Source of the DNA: DAOUFU01 sp034429275
GTDB lineage: Bacteria; Chloroflexota; Anaerolineae; Aggregatilineales; Aggregatilineaceae
Reading direction: 5' to 3'
NCBI GenBank assembly: GCA_034429275.1
Contig: DAOUFU010000353.1
Location: 1 to 12,174 of the forward strand
DNA length: 12,174 nucleotides
Shown: piece by piece, positions 1 through 6,490 of the stretch
Layout: the number at the start of each line of letters is the position of its first letter
How positions within the stretch are numbered: position 1 is the stretch's first letter
Notes under the pieces: generated by a model
Database searches by the model: none
Told to the model about the DNA's origin: nothing
The model's input: only the letters and a program-made list of their open reading frames with translations
Translations under genes and position numbers: made by a program

Positions 1-782
1 TTGCGGATCTGCTGCGGCAGCGTGCCGACGATATCCTGCCGGGTGAATACATCTCCCATTTCTTCGCCTGCAAAGCGCGCCGCGGTAATATCCGATCCCC
101 GGAGGAACTGCTGCGGGTCTTTGCCAAATAACAGCAGTCCGGCATTGGTCGGGCGCAGCTCTCCATCGACCATAACCAGGCAACCCCGCTTGACCAGCAC
201 CTGTTCAGCAGAGATTCCTCCCATGCCGCTCAGGCTAGCCGTGTAGGCCTCGACCTGCCCCCAATCCAGGTCGTCACGTCGCGCTCCACGCGCTGGCTCA
301 GACTCGAATGTGACATCTCCACGTTCAAGGATCAACCGTCGCAGCGCCTGAGGAACCAACGGCACATTCGTGACGCCATCTCGCGTGAGGTAGCGCCCAT
401 CCAGGGCGTAGACATGCGGCATTCCGCGCGGAATCTGCACCAGTACCATAGGCAGCCCATTGACTTTCACAATATAGGGCAGCGGAATGATCAGCGCCGG
501 GGTAATCGCCAGAGCTGCTTCCAGCACTCTGTTGATGGCATTCTCACCATCATCAACGCCTGCCGGTTTGTCTGTGCGGGGCGCAACTCCCAGCAGCAGT
601 GTGCCCCCATGCGCATTCGCCATAGCAGCCAATTTCGCGGCAATATCTGCCAACGGGGCCCGACCGGGAAGCCAATCGAGCACTTCCGAACGCCCCCCGT
701 CAATCAAGCTGAGAATATCCTGCTCACCCAACCGCTCATCAGATTCGCGGAATGTCGATTGTACGACCAGTTCGTTAGTCAT
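1..782 (-). CDS. AlbA_2 (Schlafen-like) ATP-binding regulator-like protein, C-terminus off window
   Basis: Partial gene: the first 260 residues are present and the reading frame runs off the left edge. Translated by hand from the ATG at 782, it has no internal stop. Residues about 30-145 match the AlbA_2 fold: MANAHGGTLLLGV at 54-66 is the hallmark (family pattern AN..GGTLLIGV), and GRYLTRDGVTNVPL at 129-142 is the usual second motif. Residues about 205-260 (PTNAGLLLFGKDPQ, then ARFAGEE) match the region leading into the HATPase_c_4 domain of COG2865-type proteins, often called putative transcriptional regulators or RecG-like. Known members are thought to bind nucleic acid and ATP; the exact role is unclear. 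A GGGGAG Shine-Dalgarno lies 6 nt before the ATG. The start is 18 bp after the lon stop on the same strand, so co-transcription with lon is likely. The family is fairly sure; the function is not. Confidence 0.88.
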   Translation of the reverse strand, partial: MTNELVVQSTFRESDERLGEQDILSLIDGGRSEVLDWLPGRAPLADIAAKLAAMANAHGGTLLLGVAPRTDKPAGVDDGENAINRVLEAALAITPALIIPLPYIVKVNGLPMVLVQIPRGMPHVYALDGRYLTRDGVTNVPLVPQALRRLILERGDVTFESEPARGARRDDLDWGQVEAYTASLSGMGGISAEQVLVKRGCLVMVDGELRPTNAGLLLFGKDPQQFLRGSDITAARFAGEEMGDVFTRQDIVGTLPQQIR

Positions 783-800
783 GATCGCTCCCCACTGGTC

Positions 801-3188
801 TCAGCTTGCGCTGCCATGATCTGGTGGAAGCAGTGCCCGGTCAAGGACCTGATCCATATGGCGCACCAGGATCACCTCAAGCCCCCGCAGCAGCGGTTTT
901 GGAATTTCGATCAGGTCCTTCTCGTTACGTGCCGGGAGTATCACCTGCTTGACCCCAACACGATGGGCAGCCAGCAGCTTTTCGCGCACACCGCCAACCG
1001 GCAATACGCGGCCACGCAGTGTGATTTCCCCAGTCATTGCCACATCGCGGCGAATCTTACGCTGCGTCAGCGCCGAGATCATCGCTGTCGCCAGAGTGAT
1101 GCCTGCCGATGGTCCGTCTTTGGGCACAGCGCCTTCGGGTAAATGCACGTGCAAATCCAGGGTATCAAACTCATCGGGGTCGATTCCAAGCTGAATGGCA
1201 CGGGCACGCGTAAAACTGTACGCAGCCTGGGCCGATTCCTGCATCACGTCGCCAAGCTGCCCGGTCAACACCATGTTCCCCTTGCCGGGCATCAGAGAGA
1301 CCTCAATCGCCATGATGTCGCCGCCTGCCTCAGTCCAGGCCAGACCGGTCGCTACACCTACTTCGTCATCCTCTTCGGCCAGCGACATCAGGAACTGCGG
1401 TGGCCCCAAATATTTCGCCAGATTCGCGGCCCTGATCCGGTGCGGAATCGGCTTGTCTTCCGCCAGCCGCCGCGCGAGTTTGCGACACACTTTCGCCAGC
1501 TCGCGTTCAAGATTGCGAACCCCCGCCTCATAGGTATACTCCCGGCAGATCAGCCGAAGTGCATTTTCGTCGAAGTGCAGCTGTGCCTCGGCCAGGCCAT
1601 GCTGCTCTAGCAGGCGCGGAATCAGGAACTGCTGGGCGATCTTGACTTTCTCTTCCTCCACATAACCCGGAAACTCGATCAGTTCCATGCGATCCAGCAG
1701 CGGTTCTGGAATACCATCGTAGTAATTCGCTGTCGTGATAAAAAACACTTTGGACAGGTCGTAATCGACATCCAGATAATGGTCGGCAAAGGCCACATTT
1801 TGCTCAGGGTCAAGTACTTCGAGCATGGCAGCTGCCGGGTCTCCACGGAAATCCGCCCCTAATTTATCGATTTCGTCCAGCATAAATACCGGATTGATAC
1901 TGCCTGCCCGTCGCATGGTCTGAATAATACGCCCTGGCAGCGCGCCGATATACGTTCGCCGGTGACCTCGAATCTCCGCCTCGTCATGCACGCCGCCCAA
2001 ACTCACGCGGACAAATTCGCGCCCCAACGCGCGCGCGATGCTTTTTCCCAACGAAGTCTTTCCCGTCCCTGGTGGTCCAATGAAGCACAAAATTGGGGTC
2101 TTCATCTTGTCGGCAGCCAGTTTGCGCACTGCCATGTGTTCGAGAATGCGCTCTTTGGCTTTGGTCAAACCATAGTGATCGGCATCCAGCACCGCTGCTG
2201 CATGGGCGAGTTCGAGATTATCTTCGGTAGTCACCGTCCAGGGCAATTCCAGCAGCCAGTTTAGATAAGTGCGAATGATGCCCACTTCCGGGGCCATCGG
2301 CGGCATCATCATCAAGCGCACCAGTTCCTTCTGGGCCTTGTCCCGGATCTCGTCAGGCATCGCTTTGGCTTCAATTTGCTCGCGCAGTTCACTGAGTTCC
2401 TGCTGAAAAATGTCTGCCTCGCCCAGCTCGTGCTGGATGACCCGCATCTGCTCGCGCAGGAACATTTCTCGCTGGCTGCGATCCACTTCTTGCCGAACCT
2501 TGGAGTGTATGCTTTCCTCAAGCTCCAGGACTTCCAGCTCGCGGCCCAACAGGGCACTGACACGTCGCAGCCGATCTGCCGGGTTACTGATCTCCAAAAT
2601 CCCCTGGCTCTCTTCCGTGGTGAGGTTCAGAGTCGAAGCGGCAAGATCGGCCAACCAACCCGGTTCTTCAATGTTCAATGCATAGATGTAGGCTTCTTCG
2701 GGGAGCGCAGGATTGAGTTCAACACATTTCTGGAACAGGCTCAATGTCGCCCGCATCAGCGCAGTAAGCTCGCGTGAGGGAGGCACATCTTCGCTTACAG
2801 GCCGTGCCTTGACGCGAAAAAACGGCTCCATTTGAATGTAATCGACGATTTCGACACGCCGCCGCCCTTGTGCCAGCACACTCGTATTGCCATCCGGCAT
2901 GTGCATCAGCTTTCCTAGTGCCATCTCCGTGCCGGTATTGAAGAGATCGCCCGGCTCAGGCATTGAAATACGGGGGTCGCGCTGTGCCACACCGATCACG
3001 GTTGCATGTCGGCTCTGGGCTTCCGAGACCGCGCTCACATCCTGCTCGCGGCGCAGCACCAGCGGCGTCACCATGCTGGGGAAAACCACGAGATCCACCA
3101 GTGGAATCAACACTGCCTCGATCAACCCATCAGCATCGAGCGGCGCATCTTGCACACTGTAAAAGTCGCTGATCCCGTGACCTATCAT
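801..3188 (-). CDS. lon: ATP-dependent endopeptidase Lon (LonA type)
   Basis: Cytoplasmic AAA+ serine protease that unfolds and degrades damaged and regulatory proteins. Numbered from the ATG at 3188 (795 aa, usual LonA length). The N-terminal substrate domain starts near residue 26 (LIPLVDLVVFP) and runs to about 220. A coiled-coil-rich linker follows (REQMRVIQHELGEAD, about 245). The AAA+ module has Walker A GPPGTGKT at 371-378 and Walker B VFMLDEIDK at 434-442. The protease domain has the Ser-Lys dyad: S694 in PKDGPSAGIT and K737 in GGVREKLLAAHR. All catalytic residues are intact, and the offset from E. coli S679/K722 is the same (15) for both. The start is uncertain: the frame stays open to a TTG at 3254 (22 residues more), but those residues are outside the conserved domain. 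The ATG has a GGGGAG at 3202-3207, though 13 nt away. It follows folC by 101 bp (35 bp if TTG is used), probably in the same transcript. I saw no HspR- or CIRCE-type operator. Confidence 0.97.
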   Translation of the reverse strand: MIGHGISDFYSVQDAPLDADGLIEAVLIPLVDLVVFPSMVTPLVLRREQDVSAVSEAQSRHATVIGVAQRDPRISMPEPGDLFNTGTEMALGKLMHMPDGNTSVLAQGRRRVEIVDYIQMEPFFRVKARPVSEDVPPSRELTALMRATLSLFQKCVELNPALPEEAYIYALNIEEPGWLADLAASTLNLTTEESQGILEISNPADRLRRVSALLGRELEVLELEESIHSKVRQEVDRSQREMFLREQMRVIQHELGEADIFQQELSELREQIEAKAMPDEIRDKAQKELVRLMMMPPMAPEVGIIRTYLNWLLELPWTVTTEDNLELAHAAAVLDADHYGLTKAKERILEHMAVRKLAADKMKTPILCFIGPPGTGKTSLGKSIARALGREFVRVSLGGVHDEAEIRGHRRTYIGALPGRIIQTMRRAGSINPVFMLDEIDKLGADFRGDPAAAMLEVLDPEQNVAFADHYLDVDYDLSKVFFITTANYYDGIPEPLLDRMELIEFPGYVEEEKVKIAQQFLIPRLLEQHGLAEAQLHFDENALRLICREYTYEAGVRNLERELAKVCRKLARRLAEDKPIPHRIRAANLAKYLGPPQFLMSLAEEDDEVGVATGLAWTEAGGDIMAIEVSLMPGKGNMVLTGQLGDVMQESAQAAYSFTRARAIQLGIDPDEFDTLDLHVHLPEGAVPKDGPSAGITLATAMISALTQRKIRRDVAMTGEITLRGRVLPVGGVREKLLAAHRVGVKQVILPARNEKDLIEIPKPLLRGLEVILVRHMDQVLDRALLPPDHGSAS

Positions 3189-3289
3189 CCGTTCGTCAAT
3201 TCTCCCCGTTTGGCGAATATCCACCTCGGAAAGGGCTGCATCTGCTGCGTGCAAATGATCCCATTCCGAACCTGTCCGCTGCTGTTATC

Positions 3290-4678
3290 CTAATCAGTAC
3301 TCGACCCAAACTGCACAGAACGCCCGATCTGGTGTGGAACATGCCCGGGGGGTAAGCCGCAAACATCGCGCACCTCACCGACAATAAAAAGCGAGCCGGT
3401 AGCGCAAATTAGGCCTGTGGGACCCACAAGCCGGGTGGCATGATCGAGCGCCTCGGCTACAGACGGGATCACATCAATTCGTCCCCCAAAACCCTGGCGG
3501 CGCGCATGAGCAGCGAGCTCGTCGGGGTTCAATGCACGTGGATGGACCGCCTGTGCCACGATCAGGTAATCCACCTCCGGGAGCAGCGCCTCAAACATCC
3601 CCTCAATGTCTTTGTCTGCCGATGCACCGAAGATCATCGCCAACGGACGCCAGGGAAAAAGCTCGGTTAGTGCCGCGACCAGACGACGCGCTGAGGCAGC
3701 ATTATGTGCAGCATCGAGTACGATTGGTGGCTCGTGATCGACCATCTCCAGGCGTCCGGGCCAGTCTACTTGCATCAGGCCGGATCGAACATGTTCGGGC
3801 AGCACAGGAATCCCCCCTTGCTGAACCACGTCCAACGCTGCCAACGTCACCACCGAATTTAGCACCTGGTGCTCACCCACCAGAGCTGTAGAGTAGGTCT
3901 CCGGAGGCTGCCCGGCACGCCACGCTGCGAATTCCTGCCGGCCTGGCGCACTGCGACCCGGTGTGTAGAACCAGTCCTGGCCGACCACTGTCATTGGGGC
4001 CTGGTTTGCGACCGCGATCGCGGTGAGCACGTCCAATGCTTCGGGGGCCTGGGGTGCAGTCACCACAGGAATCCCTGGCTTGATAATGCCACCTTTTTCC
4101 CTGGCGATGGCCGCCAGAGAGTCGCCCAGCAGGTAGGTATGGTCATAGCTGAGGCTGGTAATCACCGACACCACCGGCATGATCACGTTGGTTGCGTCCA
4201 GCCGACCGCCCAGACCAACTTCGATCACCGCAACATCCACCCCTTGCCGCGCAAAATAGAGAAATGCCAGGACGGTAGTAACTTCAAACCAGGTGATATC
4301 CGGCACATCGTCTACTGCTGGACGCACAAGATTGATCAGATCAATCAGTTCCTCTTCACCGATCAGGGCATTGTTGATTCGAAAGCGCTCACGGAAATTC
4401 TGCAAATGCGGAGACGAATACAACCCTGCGCGCAGGCCAGCTGCCTGGATGGAAGCCGCACACATTGCCCCCACCGAACCTTTTCCTTTGGTGCCGGTGA
4501 TATGGATTTTCGGATACACCTCTTGTGGGTTCCCCAATGCCTCTAGAACTCGGCGCGGACGGGCAAGAGTCATCACTTCAGGGGAGTAGCGCATGTGTCG
4601 CGATACTTCCCAATTGACAAAGCTGTAAAGATAATCCATTGCTTCGGAGTATGTCCGAATAGGTGTTTGCGACAACAT
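3290..4678 (-). CDS. folC: Bifunctional folylpolyglutamate synthase / dihydrofolate synthase
   Basis: Cytoplasmic Mur-ligase-type enzyme that adds glutamate to dihydropteroate and to folates using ATP. 462 aa, somewhat longer than E. coli FolC (about 420). Visible motifs: P-loop ITGTKGKGSV at 60-69, YSSPHL at 87-92 (omega-loop region), EVGLGGRLDATN at 153-164, IAREKGGIIKPG at 191-202 containing the lysine (K195) expected to be carbamylated, and LDAAHN at 321-326 opening the C-terminal glutamate-binding domain. The P-loop has Lys where many bacterial enzymes have Asn, as in eukaryotic FPGS. The Shine-Dalgarno GGAGG sits only 2 nt before the ATG but 5 nt before the next codon, TTG, so translation may begin one codon later. 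First gene of the minus-strand block; lon follows. The last ~25 residues go beyond the conserved fold and look disordered. Identity is firm; having both synthase activities is inferred from the family. Confidence 0.96.
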   Translation of the reverse strand: MLSQTPIRTYSEAMDYLYSFVNWEVSRHMRYSPEVMTLARPRRVLEALGNPQEVYPKIHITGTKGKGSVGAMCAASIQAAGLRAGLYSSPHLQNFRERFRINNALIGEEELIDLINLVRPAVDDVPDITWFEVTTVLAFLYFARQGVDVAVIEVGLGGRLDATNVIMPVVSVITSLSYDHTYLLGDSLAAIAREKGGIIKPGIPVVTAPQAPEALDVLTAIAVANQAPMTVVGQDWFYTPGRSAPGRQEFAAWRAGQPPETYSTALVGEHQVLNSVVTLAALDVVQQGGIPVLPEHVRSGLMQVDWPGRLEMVDHEPPIVLDAAHNAASARRLVAALTELFPWRPLAMIFGASADKDIEGMFEALLPEVDYLIVAQAVHPRALNPDELAAHARRQGFGGRIDVIPSVAEALDHATRLVGPTGLICATGSLFIVGEVRDVCGLPPGHVPHQIGRSVQFGSSTD

Positions 4679-4709
4679 AACCTCCAGCCTGGCACACTAC
4701 CGAGTTCAG

Positions 4710-4758
4710 GCTCTTTTGGCCCCAGATAACGCAAAGAGCGCTCGACGCGCCCCTCGAG
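4710..4758 (-). promoter_or_regulatory. Inverted repeats in the predicted folC 5' leader
   Basis: Two small inverted repeats lie between the predicted folC transcription start and its ATG. GCTCTTT (4710-4716) pairs with AAAGAGC (4733-4739) across a 16-nt loop. CTCGA (4741-4745) pairs with TCGAG (4754-4758) across an 8-nt loop. Both could fold in the leader RNA, but neither is followed by a U tract, so they do not look like an attenuator. No known riboswitch (including THF) was recognised. Confidence 0.3.
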
Positions 4759-4764
4759 GACACT

Positions 4765-4784
4765 CAATATCCCACAATATCCCA
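4765..4784. repeat. Perfect 10-bp tandem repeat (two copies) at the folC promoter
   Basis: CAATATCCCA occurs twice head to tail (4765-4774 and 4775-4784), followed by the first two bases (CA) of a third unit. Read on the folC strand it is TGGGATATTG twice. It starts just inside the predicted -10 element of folC and covers the predicted transcription start, where a bound regulator would block initiation. An operator role is inference; the repeat itself is certain. Confidence 0.8.
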
Positions 4785-4785
4785 C

Positions 4786-4814
4786 ATACTACCGCTTCTA
4801 GGGGCTGGTTACAA
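4786..4814 (-). promoter_or_regulatory. Predicted sigma-70 promoter of folC-lon
   Basis: Minus-strand TTGTAA (4814-4809, 4/6 match to TTGACA) is separated by exactly 17 nt from TAGTAT (4791-4786, 4/6 match to TATAAT). Transcription would begin near 4779, inside the 10-bp tandem repeat, giving a leader of about 100 nt before the folC ATG. The hexamers are only moderate matches, but the spacing is ideal and the position is right for the block. No other good pair was seen in the gap. Confidence 0.45.
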
Positions 4815-4904
4815 GGGGCAAGTTGAGCGTGTTTCTGTGGAAGCTGCCCGAACCACTGGTCAAACACCGCTTTCCTTACCACCCATCACAACTCAAGCTT
4901 CCGG

Positions 4905-4913
4905 TGGTACAAT
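4905..4913 (+). promoter_or_regulatory. Extended -10 promoter of the Ig-module protein gene
   Basis: TGGTACAAT at 4905-4913 fits the extended -10 pattern TGnTATAAT (5/6 in the hexamer, with the TG in place). No good -35 lies 16-18 nt upstream, which extended -10 promoters tolerate. Transcription would begin near 4920, about 36 nt before the ATG at 4956. That also argues against the upstream in-frame GTG at 4914 being the start, because it would lie upstream of the transcript start. Confidence 0.5.
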
Positions 4914-4955
4914 GTGCGTCGAGATGCCCTTGCTCAGCATCGTTGGAGAGTGAGT

Positions 4956-6359
4956 ATGAGTCTGCCCAAACTGTGGACCCTGGGGGCGGCATTGGCTGCT
5001 CTGGTTATCGTAGGAATTGCCGGAACAATACTGCTTCGCCCACAGGGTGACTTGTTGAGCGGTGCCCGTTTTGCGCACACAAAGATCTCGCCCAATGCCG
5101 ATGGGGCTGACGATCTGACCATTGTTTCCTACACACTCTCTTCCCCGGCGACGATCAGCATCTATCTTGACAGCGCAAACGGCGAACGCTACTACTTCCG
5201 GAAAAATGAGCGCCGCACTGCCGGGGCTTACAATGTCCAGTTCAGCGGTGTGGTTGATGGCTTCCTGCTGCCAGGCGAATCGATTCCCGGCACCATCGAA
5301 CGCCGCTTGATTCCCAATGGCACCTATACGTGGACCATTGAGGCCACGACAGATGACGGCAAGGCATCAGCGTTTAGTGGCACCCTGGATATTGTCGATG
5401 GCGACAGTGTGCTGCCCGTGATCTCAGCGTTCGATATCCACCCTCAACTGTTCACCCCAAACCAGGACGGTGTGCGTGATCGCACTCGCATCAACATCTA
5501 CCTGGAAAAAGACGCAGCGCTGACCGTATACCTTGAGGATGAACAGGGTTTCCGTTATTACCTGGCCGAGCGCGAAGAGGGTCGTGCCCCTGGCGAACGT
5601 GGCAATCACGAGTTCGATTACGATGGTGGGGTTGATCAAAACATGGAACCCCCAGCCGATGGCACTTATACTGTCTATGCAGTGGCACAGGACGCCGAAG
5701 GCCAGCGTATTGTACGCCAGGGCACGTTGACTATTGCTGACGGCGGTTTGCCGCAGGCCGAGATCAAACCCCAAACAACGGGAGCAACCGTCTATTTTGG
5801 CACCCTGCCCTATGATGCTATCTATCAGAATGTGTTGGGCGAACAGGCAGCACTGCTGCCCAAACCCGAAGGCGTGCGCTCGGACCTGACTACGCTCACC
5901 ATGCCGCGCGGTGACCTGCTGGTGTTCAAGCTCACCGTCGAGAACTACGGGTCAGCGCCCATCCGCACCGCCGGGCCTTTCCCCGGCACGGTGTACGAGT
6001 TCAACCAGACGGCAGCCAGCCTGGGAGCTTATGAGGAATCGGGCGCATGGCGTATCGGGATTAACTGCGATACTGCCTACAGCGATTTTCCCTGGCGATG
6101 GGCACTCGCCCCGCAAGAGGAATTGACCGCCGTCTATGACGAAGAGATGGACGAGACGTACTATTATCTGCAACCCGGCCAGCGTGCCGAGGTATGGGGC
6201 GCAATTCGTATGACCGAGATTCGCCCCGCGCGCAACCCCCAGGCATGTTGGGCAGGCCTCATCCATGAGGATGTAGGCATTCCAGCCTTCCAGAGCCGGG
6301 TAGGGGCGCGGGAAATCGAGCTGGTGCTTCGGCCCGGTGAGACCATGCCTTCGCAATGA
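4956..6359 (+). CDS. Membrane-anchored extracytoplasmic protein with two FlgD-like Ig modules
   Basis: 467 aa. Residues 1-6 carry a Lys, and residues 7-27 form a hydrophobic segment (ALAALVIVGIAG at its core) that fits a signal anchor, leaving the rest outside the membrane. Two repeated modules follow. Module 1 (about 43-147) begins ISPNADGADD and has YTLSSPATISIYL; module 2 (about 153-262) begins FTPNQDGVRD and has INIYLEKDAALTVYL. Each ends with an NGTYTW/DGTYTV strand. This pattern (PNxDGxxD, beta strands, GTY) is that of FlgD_ig/CHU_C-like Ig folds; the Asp-rich loop may bind calcium. A C-terminal beta-rich domain (about 275-460), CARDB-like in style (VENYGSAPI), holds the only two cysteines, C371 and C431, which could form a disulfide. 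ATG chosen because GGAGAG sits about 5-7 nt upstream. Precise function unknown; flagellar FlgD itself is excluded by the anchor and context. Confidence 0.85.
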   Translation: MSLPKLWTLGAALAALVIVGIAGTILLRPQGDLLSGARFAHTKISPNADGADDLTIVSYTLSSPATISIYLDSANGERYYFRKNERRTAGAYNVQFSGVVDGFLLPGESIPGTIERRLIPNGTYTWTIEATTDDGKASAFSGTLDIVDGDSVLPVISAFDIHPQLFTPNQDGVRDRTRINIYLEKDAALTVYLEDEQGFRYYLAEREEGRAPGERGNHEFDYDGGVDQNMEPPADGTYTVYAVAQDAEGQRIVRQGTLTIADGGLPQAEIKPQTTGATVYFGTLPYDAIYQNVLGEQAALLPKPEGVRSDLTTLTMPRGDLLVFKLTVENYGSAPIRTAGPFPGTVYEFNQTAASLGAYEESGAWRIGINCDTAYSDFPWRWALAPQEELTAVYDEEMDETYYYLQPGQRAEVWGAIRMTEIRPARNPQACWAGLIHEDVGIPAFQSRVGAREIELVLRPGETMPSQ

Positions 6360-6367
6360 ACCGGGCC
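6331..6367 (+). terminator. GC-rich hairpin across the stop codon of the Ig-module gene
   Basis: GGCCCGGT (6331-6338) and ACCGGGCC (6360-6367) form a perfect 8-bp stem with a 21-nt loop that contains the TGA stop (6357-6359). No U tract follows, so at best it is a weak or Rho-assisted terminator or an mRNA-stabilising structure. Confidence 0.3.
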
Positions 6368-6384
6368 TGATCATGTACCTGCGC

Positions 6385-6413
6385 TTGCCGCCTGGGGACA
6401 ACTGCTGTACCAT
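6385..6413 (+). promoter_or_regulatory. Possible sigma-70 promoter of the PhnD-like lipoprotein gene
   Basis: TTGCCG (6385-6390, 4/6 match to TTGACA) and TACCAT (6408-6413, 4/6 match to TATAAT) are separated by exactly 17 nt. Transcription would begin near 6420, just before the strong AGGGGAGG. It lies directly after the hairpin that ends the previous gene, consistent with separate expression of the lipoprotein. Confidence 0.35.
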
Positions 6414-6437
6414 GTGGAAGGAGTCAGGCAGTACGCA

Positions 6438-6445
6438 AGGGGAGG
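6438..6445 (+). promoter_or_regulatory. Strong Shine-Dalgarno with no standard start codon at the right distance
   Basis: AGGGGAGG is the best ribosome-binding sequence in this stretch. Six nt downstream, in frame with the lipoprotein, lies ATC (6452). An out-of-frame GTG at 6447 is too close and leads to a stop after 13 codons. This site therefore supports an upstream, non-standard start for the lipoprotein. A weaker GGAGA (6477-6481) serves the in-frame GTG at 6491. Confidence 0.5.
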
Positions 6446-6490
6446 TGTGCCATCAAGCCCCAATCATTATTCATACGGAGACTTTTAGCT

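Noticed and set aside
414..1142. Plus-strand open frame of 242 codons opposite lon and the AlbA_2-type gene
   Set aside because: It crosses two well-supported minus-strand genes, its translation is rich in His/Arg/Gln/Cys with no domain, and it has no ribosome-binding site; it is a shadow of GC-rich coding sequence.
3189..3254. TTG start giving Lon 22 extra residues
   Set aside because: Possible, but those residues precede the conserved Lon N-domain and TTG has no convincing Shine-Dalgarno; the ATG is preferred though its GGGGAG is 13 nt away.
3869..4546. Plus-strand open frame of 225 codons opposite folC
   Set aside because: Lies wholly within folC, whose motifs are all intact; the translation shows no recognisable fold.
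4914..4955. GTG start 14 codons upstream for the Ig-module protein
   Set aside because: It abuts the predicted -10 box, so would be upstream of the transcript start; the ATG at 4956 has a good Shine-Dalgarno and gives a normal signal anchor.
4679..4955. Small gene or structured RNA in the largest gap
   Set aside because: Short open frames here lack ribosome sites and cover promoter elements; no riboswitch or tRNA fold was recognised. The gap is explained by divergent promoters.
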